Positions 40,606-49,611 of a stretch of 50,571 nucleotides of DNA are shown here, one piece after another. The DNA lies in the NCBI GenBank assembly GCA_947627955.1, contig CANQXZ010000005.1:1-50571 (forward strand), in the 5' to 3' direction. The position numbers and the translations under genes are program-made. The stretch comes from an uncultured Clostridia bacterium (lineage in GTDB: Bacteria; Bacillota; Clostridia; Christensenellales; Borkfalkiaceae). The notes beneath the pieces are model-generated. The model had not been told where the DNA came from, searched no databases, and worked only from the letters and a program-made list of their open reading frames with translations. How positions within the stretch are numbered: position 1 is the first letter of the stretch; every line of letters starts with the position of its first letter.

Positions 40606-42471
40606 ATGAAACGCTCTAAGCCATTTTACATTTTCGGCGTGCTCATTATGTGCATCTGCATGCTGATAGCCGCCTTCGTCTGCCTTACGGGCCCCCTCAA
40701 AGAGACGAGGGAGCGGCATGAACAGAATCTGTGGAAGGCAGTATTCGAGAGCTTCGACTGGGAGACTTTCCCGTGGGAGACTTTCCCCTTCGAAAAGGTG
40801 GAAGACTTCCCTTGGGAGGAGCTCCCGTGGGAGGAAATTCCGTGGGAGGAAGTCCCCGAGATCTTCCCTTGGGACAAAGTTCCCCTCGACGAGATGCCTT
40901 GGGAAGAACTCCCCGAGACCTTCCCTTGGGAAGACTACCCTTGGGACGACCTTCCCGAGGACTTCGATTGGAACGACGTGCCTTGGGATAAGATGCCCGA
41001 GGACTTCGATTGGGGCGAGCTCCCTTGGGATAAGATGCCCGAGGACTTTGATTGGGGCGAGCTCCCGTGGGACAACGTCCCCGAGGATTTCCCTTGGGAG
41101 GACGTTCCGCCGGATAAACTCCCCGAGGATTTCGATTGGAACAGCGTGCCTTGGGACGATCTCTCCGAGGACTTCGATTGGAACAGCGTGCCTTGGGAGG
41201 ATATGCCCGAGGATTTCGAATGGAACAATGTGCCTTGGGAGGATATGCCCGAGGACTTCGAATGGAACAATGTACCGTGGGAAGAGCTCCCCGAGGATTT
41301 CGATTGGAACAGCGTGCCTTGGGACGAAATGCCGGAAGACTTCGATTGGAACAGCGTTCCCCTCGACAAGATGCCCGAGGACTTTGATTGGAACAACGTG
41401 CCTTGGGACGCGCTCCCCGACGACTTCGACTGGAACAAGATACCCCTCGAAGACATGCCGGACGACTTCGATTGGAACAGCGTGCCGTGGAACGACCTTC
41501 CCGAAAACTTCCCGTGGGAGAAGGTTCCATGGAATGATATGCCGGACGACTTCGATTGGAGCAGCATACCCTGGCAGGATCTGCCCGAAGATTTCCCTTG
41601 GGAAGATATACCTTGGGGAGATATGCCTCCCGAGTTCTGGCAGACATTCCCTTGGCAGGATATACCCCCGTGGATGTTCCTCGTGCTGCCGTGGGCGCTC
41701 ATTCATCCCGAATACGTGCCCGACGGCATACTGCCCGATTGGTTCTATCCCGACGAGTGGGAATGCGACCACGAATATATCACCGATTGGCAGGTGGTGA
41801 GCTTGCCCGACTGCGTGCACGACGGCGAGGAGCGCAACCTGTGCGTCAAGTGCCACAAAGTCGTGATAAAGACGACCCCTGCGACGGGGATACACGACTT
41901 CGGAAGCGACCATATCTGCCGCGTCTGCGATATCCGCAGGCTCGTCGTAATGAGCGTTTCGCAGTCGGCGGAATACGACGGCAAAACGCTCCACGCGGAC
42001 GAAGTGGAGATCGTGGCGGAGGAGTCCGCGCTTATCGCGGGTCACACGCTTGTGCGCTCCAACATAACCTATACGGGAAGCAACTTCTTCGGGAAGGCGC
42101 TCAACAGATTCGAGTTCGCGGGCGCCCCTGTGATAAGAGACGCCGCGGGCAACGACGTCAGCGCCATGTACTCTGTGGAAATTGAGTTCGGAATTCTCGA
42201 GATAACGGCGAGGGAGATAACCATAACCACAAAGGACCGCGTGAAGAAGTACGACGGCGAGCCGCTCGTCGGGCAGATGGACGACATTGAAACCACGGAT
42301 CTCGCCGAGGGCGACTATATAGGCGACGTTATATTCGGCGAGGGGCTTACGGACGTGGGCAGGCGCACAAACGAGATAATCTCGTTCAGGATATTCAACA
42401 GGGCGGGCGAGGACGTCACAAGTTACTACATTATAAAGACGGAGTTCGGCAAGTTGCGCGTGACGCGCTGA
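40606..42471 (+). CDS. Operon gene 7: Trp/acid-rich 14-residue repeat surface protein
   Basis: 621 residues. A basic start and a membrane segment at 8-29 (FYIFGVLIMCICMLIAAFVC) anchor it. Residues about 50-118 carry short P-W-E-E-type repeats; 119-345 carry 16 units of 14 residues with consensus L-P-E-D-F-D-W-N-S-V-P-W-D-x. A Cys/His-rich segment follows (about 385-445: C-D-H, C-V-K-C, C-R-V-C), then two MBG-like Ig-type units (about 446-535 and 536-621; DVTSYYIIKTEFGKLRV). The repeat stretch is strongly acidic with regularly spaced Trp and Phe. No known family was recognised for it. GGAGGTCGG precedes the ATG. Confidence 0.82.
   Translation: MKRSKPFYIFGVLIMCICMLIAAFVCLTGPLKETRERHEQNLWKAVFESFDWETFPWETFPFEKVEDFPWEELPWEEIPWEEVPEIFPWDKVPLDEMPWEELPETFPWEDYPWDDLPEDFDWNDVPWDKMPEDFDWGELPWDKMPEDFDWGELPWDNVPEDFPWEDVPPDKLPEDFDWNSVPWDDLSEDFDWNSVPWEDMPEDFEWNNVPWEDMPEDFEWNNVPWEELPEDFDWNSVPWDEMPEDFDWNSVPLDKMPEDFDWNNVPWDALPDDFDWNKIPLEDMPDDFDWNSVPWNDLPENFPWEKVPWNDMPDDFDWSSIPWQDLPEDFPWEDIPWGDMPPEFWQTFPWQDIPPWMFLVLPWALIHPEYVPDGILPDWFYPDEWECDHEYITDWQVVSLPDCVHDGEERNLCVKCHKVVIKTTPATGIHDFGSDHICRVCDIRRLVVMSVSQSAEYDGKTLHADEVEIVAEESALIAGHTLVRSNITYTGSNFFGKALNRFEFAGAPVIRDAAGNDVSAMYSVEIEFGILEITAREITITTKDRVKKYDGEPLVGQMDDIETTDLAEGDYIGDVIFGEGLTDVGRRTNEIISFRIFNRAGEDVTSYYIIKTEFGKLRVTR
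40960..41640 (+). repeat. 42-bp in-frame tandem repeats of operon gene 7
   Basis: Sixteen units of 42 bp. Adjacent units at about 41190-41231 and 41232-41273 differ at only one or two bases, which points to recent duplication and likely length variation. Confidence 0.88.
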
Positions 42472-42493
42472 CGGCAATAACGGAGAATTTCAG

Positions 42494-45400
42494 ATGCTAT
42501 ACCAATCCTACAAAAACAAGTTAGACAGGCGCAGGCGCGTATTTGAACGCGTCTGGCATTTGCGCGCGCTCCTGATAGCCTGCGCGGCGCTTGTCCTTGT
42601 CGCCGTAGGGGTATTGCTCGGCATAAAGGGAATGGTATACGGCGAAGAGCTGCCGGAGACGGTGGAGTACGGACAGCCGTTCACGGTTACGGCAAAGGCG
42701 GTGTTCGGCGAAGCGGAGTTCGAATTCCGCCCCGCGGGCGGCAAATGGACAAGCGAAAAGCCCTACCGCGCGGGCGAATACGAGTGCCGCGCCGTGAGCA
42801 GGAGCGTGGCGGGCTCCCATACGTACGGCAGGATACACGCCTTTTCCATTCTCCCCGCCACCGCGGAGATAAAGGTGACTAACGAGTCGCTCGTATACGG
42901 CGAAACGCCCGAGTTCTCGGCGAGCCTTTGCTATGACGACGTGCTGTACGTCGAGCGGTTCTCCGCCTACAAGGACGGCGCGAACGTCAAAGTGGTGATA
43001 GATACGGACGGCGTTAAGGTAATACATGACGACGGCACGGACGTGACGACTTCTTACGAGTTCACCGCGCACGATACCGCCATTTTGGACATATTGCGCG
43101 CCATCACCGTGAAGACGGCGGACGAGAGCTACATATACGACGGACTGTCCCACTCCGCGCCTCAGACCGAGGTCATTTCCGAGAGGAAACTCGCCAAGGG
43201 CGACCGCATAGAGGCGGAGACCGCCGTGATAAAGGACGTGGGACAGACGGCGAACACGGTGAGCTCCCTCAGCATATTCGACGAGGCGGGGGAGGACGTC
43301 ACCGCGCGCTACCGCGTTACCACCGTAGCGGGCAAGCTCACCGTCGAGGCGCGGGAGATAACCGTCTCCACCCTCACCGATACCTTTGTATACGACGGAA
43401 AGGAGCACGAATACGGGCTGGACGCCATCTCGGTGGACGTCGGCGAAATAGCGGAAAACGAAGAGCTCTCCCTCATCTCCCCCGTCACGGCGAAAGAAGC
43501 CGACGAGAGGGGCAAGACAAACGGGATAGCGTTCGACATAGTGGACGCGGCGGGCGAGAGCACGATCTCCAACTATAAGATAGAGCGCAACTTCGGCACG
43601 ATCACCGTGTTGCGGCGCAAGGCTCTCCTCTTTGCGGAGGGCAAGAGCTTTGTATACAGCGGCGGGGCGCAGGGCTTTGCCGCGGAGGACTATTCCCTCC
43701 TGCCCTCGGAGGGCGAGGGCGGGCTCGCGGAAGAGCACGCCCTTAAAGTGGATACTCCCTTTACGGCTGTGGCGGCGGGCGATTACAAAAATCTTCCCCA
43801 CTATACCGTCGAGGACGGCGAGGGGACGGACGTCACGGAAAATTACGAGATAATAAACGGCGCGCTCGGGCTCTCCATTTCAAAGAGGGCGATAGCCGCG
43901 AGCACTTCCTCGTACAGCTTCACCTACGACGGAAAGGAGCACACATACGGGCTCGAAGGGGTGACCGTCTCCCCCGAAAGCGTGGCGGAGGGGGAAAAGC
44001 TCTTCCTTGCCGCGCCCTTCAGGGCGACATACTTCAAGGAGGGCGGATACGCCAACGAGATAGCCGTCGGCATAGAGGACGAGGATGGCGTCGGCACTAC
44101 CGAGAACTACGACATATCTTACAGCTACGGCACTGTGACCGTGCTCAAACGCTCCGCCGAGCTCCGGACGGACGACAAGCAGCTGGAATACAACGGCGGG
44201 GCGCAGGGCTTTGCCGCGGATGACTATTCCGTCGCGGAAGAGGAGGGCGCGGGGCTCGCTTCGGGGGATGTGCTCGAAGTCAGCGCGCCGTTCACCGCCC
44301 AAAACAAGGGCGACTATGCGGGGGAACGCCCCGCGTTCGCCATAAGGGACGAGGACGGGCAGGACGTCACGCAGTGCTATGAGTTCACATATTCTCTGGG
44401 CAGGCTCGAAATAACGCCGAGGACGATCTCCGCCGTCACGGCGACGGAGGAGGCGGAGTACAGCGGCGCGGCGCAGATCTGCGACGAGGTGAACGCGATA
44501 GGGCTTGCAAACGGACACAATTTTGAAACGGAGAGCGTTTCCCCGCCCTCGCCTGCCAAAACGGGCGAGGTGAACGCGATAGGTCTTGCAAACGCGCGCG
44601 GGCTTGAAACGGAGGGCGTTGCTCCGCCCTCGCTGACCGAAGTGGGCTCAGTAGAGAACAGGTTCGACTTTACATGGGACATCACCGACGGCGAGGGGAA
44701 CGACGTTACGGATAACTACGTTCTGCCCAAGGAAAACATATCCTATGGCACCTTTACGGTGGTGCCGCGGAAAGTCACCCTGCGCACGATAGACGGCGAA
44801 ACTGTCTACGACGCCGCTCCCCATTCGGCGGAGGGCTACAAAGCCGTGCAGAGCGGGCTGGCGGAGGGGCATGCCGCCCGCCTTACATACAAATCTTTCA
44901 CCGCGGCGGGGAAGTACTCCAACGAGTGGACGGTCTTTGCGGGCATATTCGCCGCGGACGGCTCCGACGTCGGCAATAACTACGACATAACGTGGGAATA
45001 CGGCGTGGTGGATATAATAAAAAGACCTTTGACCGTGCGCACGGAAAACAAGGAGTGGACGTACGACGGCGAATGCCATCTGGGCGCGGACGACTTCGAA
45101 GCGGAATACTTTGAGGGCGACGACCTCGGGCACAATATAGAGGCGGCGTTCACGGAGCGCGTCGGGGCGGGGGAATACGCCAACGAGTGCACCGTTACCA
45201 TTAAAAGCGGCGGAAACGACGTCACGGAGAATTACGATATAAGTTACGACTATTCGGGCGTTGTGAAGATAGATAAGCGCAAGGTGACCTATTCCACGGG
45301 CACTCTGAGCGGTGAAGTGTATAACGGCGAGCCCCATGTCTGCGCCGAATTCGAGCCCGCGGGCGATACAAGGCTGCTTTCGGGGCACGAGATAGCGCCG

Positions 45401-48355
45401 CAGTTCCCCGAATTTATCACGGCGGGCGAGCACACCAACGACCCCGCGGATAATTGGCGCGTCACATGCGGCGGCGAGGACTTCTCGGAAAATTACGAGG
45501 TGGAGTGGCTGTGCGGCACCGTGACCATAGATAAAAGACCCCTGAAATTCGCCACATACTCGGCAACTTTCGGCTACGACGGCACGCCCCATTCCGAAAC
45601 GGGATATGAATTTACGGACGGCACGTCGCCCGTGGAAGGGCATACCTTTTCCGCACGCTTCGGCGCATATACCGACGCGGACGAATACGAAAATTCCGTG
45701 ACGGACGTCGCCGTATACTACGGCGCAGAGGACGTCACGCAAAACTACGAGGTGGGTTGGACGTACGGCGTCGTGACCGTCACGCCCCGCCCCTTTACCG
45801 TCGTCTCTCTCGGCAGGGAGTGGACGTACGACGGCACAAGCCACGATAACGGGCAGCTTCAGGCGGAAGGGCTCGTCGCAGGGCACAATTTCGCGTTTAC
45901 CGCCACTGAGGAGCTGCCCTCCGTCAGGGACGTGTGCAGCAAACAGAATCTGTTCGCGTTCGAGTGGCACATAACCGACGGCGCGGGCGGCGACATGGAC
46001 AGAAACTACGTGCTCCCCGAGGAGAATATCTCATATGAATACCTCGTCGTAGTCCCCCGCGAACTGTGGGTCAGCTCTCCCTTGAAAGAATTCGAATACG
46101 ACGACGCCGCGCACACGTTTACCTTTTTGACGGCGGAAAACTTGGCGGAAGGGCACACGTTCCGCTATTCGGCGAACGCGCCCATGCCCTCTGTAACAGA
46201 CGTCGGGTTTATCCCCAACGAGTTCGGTTTCGATTGGGCTGTGGAGGACGGAGAGGGCAATTCGGTCACGGATAACTACTTCCTTCCCCCCGAAAACGCG
46301 ACCTACGGCGGGATACGGGTGAATAAGCGTAAGGTCGTGCTCAGAACGACAAATATAACCGTAACATACGACGGAAAGCCCCACTCGGCTTCCGCATACG
46401 TCACGGAATCCAACACCCTTGTCGCGGGACACGAACTCACCGCGGTTTATCCCTCGTTTGTAAACGTGGGGCAGCATGACAACGACCCGGGGGAAAGCTG
46501 GCGCATAGTGCGTTCGTACGACAAGAGCGACGTCTCGGCAAATTACGAGATAACGTGGCATTTCGGCACGGTGCAGATAGATCTGCGCAATATACATATA
46601 ACCACCGACAGTGACGAGGTCGAATACGACGGAAAGTTCCACTCGGCGGAAGGCTTCACGGACGACGGCGTTGAATACGGCGTGGCGGCGGGGCAAGAGC
46701 TGAAGATCACATATCGGAGCTGGGTAGACGCAAATACCTATTCCAACAGTCCCGAGGAGTGGTATATAGCCGACGAGAACGGCGACGACGTGACGGAAAA
46801 CTACTCCGTACAATGGAAGTACGGGAATATGGTGATAGACAGGAGAAAGGTCACCCTGAAGACGGGCTCGGGCGAGTTCGTTTTCGACGGCAAGCCGCAC
46901 TCCGTGCCCTCTTACAGCGAGGTGGAGAACACGCTTGTGCCCGGCGATAAGGCTGTGGGGTCTTACATGGTCTGCACATATTATAAAAAAGCCGAAGACG
47001 CAGAGGGCGAGGACGGAAAAAATGTCAATTTAATATTACCCACGGTTTCGGGCTCGGACAGGATAGATATATTTACGGAAGACGGACGGAACGTCACGAA
47101 CAACTACACCATCACGTGGCAGTACGGTATAATCACCATACTCCCCCGCCCCATAACCATCACAACTTTGGATAAGACGTGGGTCTACGACGGCACTTGC
47201 CATCTCGAAGGGGAAGATATATCGAAGACCCTCTACAAAAATGAGGCTGTAAATTATCATACGATAGTGCCCGCTTTCACCGCTTATACGGACGCGGGCG
47301 AGTATACGAGCGAATGCACCATCACGATATACGAGCTCGGCGTTCCCGTAACGGACAATTACGACGTGACGTACGTCAATACGGGCAAGGTCGTGATAGA
47401 AAAGAGGTACGCCAAGGTGTACTCCCGATCGCAAACATGGGTATACACCGAGGGCGAGGAGTATTCCTGCGCACAGTATTCGATAGGCGGGCGCACGGGA
47501 GAAGCCGTGCAGGGGCTCCCCGCGGGGCACAGGCTGCAATTCGGCTATATAACGCTAAAGGGCATCACCGATACGGAAAATGAGGTCAGAACGGTGGAAA
47601 ACGAGTTCACCGACGTCCGCGTGGTGGATAAAGACGGCACGGACCGCACTGATAACTTCGAGCTCGAATATGTATGGGGCAAACTCCGCGTCAAGTCGCC
47701 CGTGGTTATCTACGTGCCCACGGCAAGGCAGACTTACGACGGCAATGCGCTCACCCTCACGCCGGACGACGTGTTCATAGACGCCCTTCCGCCCGACGTG
47801 AAAGAGGGGGACGTCAAGCTGGATTTCAGCGCGGTGACTCTCACCGAGCCCGGCATAATCACGCGGGATCGCGTGTATGAGATCAGCGTGCACACCGTTG
47901 CCACGTCGGGCGTGAACCGCGTGGACTTCACGGGACCCGAAGTGTCCCTCGAGGTGACGAGGCGCGTTCTGAAGATAACCACAGCCAGCATAGAGGGCAA
48001 AAAGGGCGAGGAGCCCCTCTTGGGCTCAAGCACGGGCAAGCCCTTCTGGATATCGCTGGGCTCGCTGCTTGCGGGGCACCGCTTCGACGACTCCGTGCAG
48101 GTCACGGGCGTGCTCATGCCCGAGGAGGAAAGAGCCTTAAACACTATAACGGAAATAGTGATAGTGGATGAAAACGGCAGGAACGTGACGAGTTATTACG
48201 ATATCTCGGTGGAGCGGGGCGAGCTCAGATGGTCGTCGGGCAGGGCTTCAACTCCCGCGTATGACCCGCGCCTTATAAGGGAATATATTCCGTATGGCGA
48301 AAGTTTGGCAAAATTGCGGGGACGGTCTTTACATATTTTACCTTTCGTGGTATAA
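42494..48355 (+). CDS. Operon gene 8: giant membrane-anchored MBG/Ig-type repeat protein
   Basis: 1953 residues. A basic N-terminus (K-L-D-R-R-R-R) precedes one membrane segment (about 25-46) with no clear cleavage site, so a type II topology with the rest outside is likely. About 20 units of 80-95 residues follow. Each starts R-x-[IV]-x-x-x-T, has Y-D-G-K-x-H and a G-H block, and ends DVTENYDIxxxYGxVTVxKR, as in MBG-type Ig-like domains of Firmicutes adhesins. There is no LPxTG motif. An 81-bp tandem duplication lies in unit 8. The last codons, including the stop, overlap the promoter of the next gene. GGAGAA precedes the ATG. Presumed role: a long fibre held by the AAA complex. Confidence 0.87.
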   Translation: MLYQSYKNKLDRRRRVFERVWHLRALLIACAALVLVAVGVLLGIKGMVYGEELPETVEYGQPFTVTAKAVFGEAEFEFRPAGGKWTSEKPYRAGEYECRAVSRSVAGSHTYGRIHAFSILPATAEIKVTNESLVYGETPEFSASLCYDDVLYVERFSAYKDGANVKVVIDTDGVKVIHDDGTDVTTSYEFTAHDTAILDILRAITVKTADESYIYDGLSHSAPQTEVISERKLAKGDRIEAETAVIKDVGQTANTVSSLSIFDEAGEDVTARYRVTTVAGKLTVEAREITVSTLTDTFVYDGKEHEYGLDAISVDVGEIAENEELSLISPVTAKEADERGKTNGIAFDIVDAAGESTISNYKIERNFGTITVLRRKALLFAEGKSFVYSGGAQGFAAEDYSLLPSEGEGGLAEEHALKVDTPFTAVAAGDYKNLPHYTVEDGEGTDVTENYEIINGALGLSISKRAIAASTSSYSFTYDGKEHTYGLEGVTVSPESVAEGEKLFLAAPFRATYFKEGGYANEIAVGIEDEDGVGTTENYDISYSYGTVTVLKRSAELRTDDKQLEYNGGAQGFAADDYSVAEEEGAGLASGDVLEVSAPFTAQNKGDYAGERPAFAIRDEDGQDVTQCYEFTYSLGRLEITPRTISAVTATEEAEYSGAAQICDEVNAIGLANGHNFETESVSPPSPAKTGEVNAIGLANARGLETEGVAPPSLTEVGSVENRFDFTWDITDGEGNDVTDNYVLPKENISYGTFTVVPRKVTLRTIDGETVYDAAPHSAEGYKAVQSGLAEGHAARLTYKSFTAAGKYSNEWTVFAGIFAADGSDVGNNYDITWEYGVVDIIKRPLTVRTENKEWTYDGECHLGADDFEAEYFEGDDLGHNIEAAFTERVGAGEYANECTVTIKSGGNDVTENYDISYDYSGVVKIDKRKVTYSTGTLSGEVYNGEPHVCAEFEPAGDTRLLSGHEIAPQFPEFITAGEHTNDPADNWRVTCGGEDFSENYEVEWLCGTVTIDKRPLKFATYSATFGYDGTPHSETGYEFTDGTSPVEGHTFSARFGAYTDADEYENSVTDVAVYYGAEDVTQNYEVGWTYGVVTVTPRPFTVVSLGREWTYDGTSHDNGQLQAEGLVAGHNFAFTATEELPSVRDVCSKQNLFAFEWHITDGAGGDMDRNYVLPEENISYEYLVVVPRELWVSSPLKEFEYDDAAHTFTFLTAENLAEGHTFRYSANAPMPSVTDVGFIPNEFGFDWAVEDGEGNSVTDNYFLPPENATYGGIRVNKRKVVLRTTNITVTYDGKPHSASAYVTESNTLVAGHELTAVYPSFVNVGQHDNDPGESWRIVRSYDKSDVSANYEITWHFGTVQIDLRNIHITTDSDEVEYDGKFHSAEGFTDDGVEYGVAAGQELKITYRSWVDANTYSNSPEEWYIADENGDDVTENYSVQWKYGNMVIDRRKVTLKTGSGEFVFDGKPHSVPSYSEVENTLVPGDKAVGSYMVCTYYKKAEDAEGEDGKNVNLILPTVSGSDRIDIFTEDGRNVTNNYTITWQYGIITILPRPITITTLDKTWVYDGTCHLEGEDISKTLYKNEAVNYHTIVPAFTAYTDAGEYTSECTITIYELGVPVTDNYDVTYVNTGKVVIEKRYAKVYSRSQTWVYTEGEEYSCAQYSIGGRTGEAVQGLPAGHRLQFGYITLKGITDTENEVRTVENEFTDVRVVDKDGTDRTDNFELEYVWGKLRVKSPVVIYVPTARQTYDGNALTLTPDDVFIDALPPDVKEGDVKLDFSAVTLTEPGIITRDRVYEISVHTVATSGVNRVDFTGPEVSLEVTRRVLKITTASIEGKKGEEPLLGSSTGKPFWISLGSLLAGHRFDDSVQVTGVLMPEEERALNTITEIVIVDENGRNVTSYYDISVERGELRWSSGRASTPAYDPRLIREYIPYGESLAKLRGRSLHILPFVV
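44486..44647 (+). repeat. 81-bp in-frame tandem duplication in gene 8
   Basis: Copy 1 at 44486-44566 and copy 2 at 44567-44647 both encode E-V-N-A-I-G-L-A-N followed by L/F-E-T-E and P-P-S. Other units of the protein have this segment once, so it is an insertion in unit 8. Confidence 0.85.
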
Positions 48356-48356
48356 T
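48328..48356 (+). promoter_or_regulatory. Promoter of the SDR gene, inside the end of gene 8
   Basis: TTTACA at 48328-48333, 17-nt spacer, TATAAT at 48351-48356. The TAA of the -10 box is also the stop codon of the giant gene. Confidence 0.85.
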
Positions 48357-48387
48357 ATGGCTATAAAATAAAAAAAGGAGAACTCAA

Positions 48388-49188
48388 ATGGGATTTGAAC
48401 AGAACTTTTCACTGAAAGGCAAAATCGCGTGGATCACGGGCGCCTCTTACGGTATAGGGTTTGCCATAGCAACGGCATACGCGCAGTCCGGCGCGACGAT
48501 CGTGTTCAACGATATAAACGCCGAACTCGTGGAAAAAGGACTTAAAGCCTACGAAGAGGCGGGCATAAAGGCGCACGGATATGTGTGCGACGTCACCGAC
48601 GAGCAGGCGGTAAGCGAACTCGTGAAGAGGATTGAAAAGGAAGTGGGCGTTGTGGATATCCTCGTCAACAACGCGGGCATAATAAGGCGCATCCCCATGA
48701 CCGAGATGAGCGCCGCCGAATTCAGGAAGGTCGTAGACGTAGACCTCAACGCGCCGTTCATAGTATCAAAGGCGGTGATCCCCTCCATGATAAAGAAGGG
48801 ACACGGCAAGATAATCAATATCTGCTCCATGATGAGCGAACTCGGCAGGGAAACGGTCTCCGCGTACGCGGCGGCAAAGGGCGGACTTAAAATGCTCACC
48901 CGCAACATTTGCTCCGAATACGGCAAGTACAACATACAGTGCAACGGCATAGGACCGGGCTATATCGCCACCCCGCAGACCGCGGCTCTTAGGGAACGCC
49001 AGCCCGACGGCTCGCGCCATCCCTTCGACAGCTTTATCGTCGCCAAAACGCCCGCCGAGCGCTGGGGCGAACCCAAGGACCTCATGGGACCCGCGGTATT
49101 CCTCGCTTCCGACGCGTCGGATTTCGTCAACGGACACATTCTGTACGTGGACGGCGGCATTCTCGCCTACATCGGCAAGCAGCCGTAA
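48388..49188 (+). CDS. SDR oxidoreductase, gluconate 5-dehydrogenase type
   Basis: 266 residues, a classical short-chain dehydrogenase. Cofactor motif TGASYGIG (16-23), N-N-A-G (about 94-97), catalytic Ser in the NICSMMSE block and Y-A-A-A-K (about 159-163). The late block RQPDGSRHPFDSFIVAKTPAERWG is typical of gluconate 5-dehydrogenase (IdnO/Gno) and KduD-like members, which interconvert gluconate and 5-ketogluconate or similar sugar acids. Substrate is inferred. AAAAAAGGAG stands 7 nt before the ATG. It has its own promoter and terminator. The KdgK-type kinase at 6690 could act in the same kind of pathway. Confidence 0.88.
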   Translation: MGFEQNFSLKGKIAWITGASYGIGFAIATAYAQSGATIVFNDINAELVEKGLKAYEEAGIKAHGYVCDVTDEQAVSELVKRIEKEVGVVDILVNNAGIIRRIPMTEMSAAEFRKVVDVDLNAPFIVSKAVIPSMIKKGHGKIINICSMMSELGRETVSAYAAAKGGLKMLTRNICSEYGKYNIQCNGIGPGYIATPQTAALRERQPDGSRHPFDSFIVAKTPAERWGEPKDLMGPAVFLASDASDFVNGHILYVDGGILAYIGKQP

Positions 49189-49611
49189 AAACCCAACAAA
49201 ACAGGGCGGTTTTCCGCCACGATAAAAAGCGGGAGTGCATCCCGCTTTTCTTTTGCCCGGAATTTTGCCGCAAACGCCGCAGCGTTCGTGGCGCCCCGCC
49301 GAATTCCCGGTACGTATTGAGTTTTACTGTCCAAAACAAGCGAAATTTTTTGGTTGGAAGAATAGTTGGCTTAAGAGCTGGATTTCTTAAATGTTTAACA
49401 TAATAAAAAATTAGTGCGGAATTTTGGGCGGCTCAAAGACTTGAACGGCGGTAGTTAAACCGCTTTTTCTTTATTGCATTCTTTTATATTGATTTTTGCG
49501 CGCAAAAATGTTATTCTATTTAAGAAGCATTTTTTTGAAATATGCTACAATTTGTTACAGATTGAAGCAATTAAAATCGGCATTGAGAGAACGTGCAAGG
49601 AGATAAATAAA
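49189..49611 (+). other. AT-rich intergenic stretch
   Basis: It begins with a terminator (49225). A small hairpin, GCGGT/ACCGC at 49448-49463 followed by TTTTTCTTT, could be a second terminator. AAGGAG near 49597 belongs to the broken gene that follows. No convincing gene or known RNA was seen in between. Base composition turns AT-rich at about 49330. Confidence 0.5.
49225..49255 (+). terminator. Terminator of the SDR gene
   Basis: A 10-bp perfect stem (49225-49234 with 49240-49249, loop GTGCA) followed by CTTTTG. Confidence 0.8.

Noticed and set aside
40960-41640. Possible CRISPR-like array
   Set aside because: The 42-bp units follow each other without spacers, keep the reading frame and encode the 14-residue repeat.
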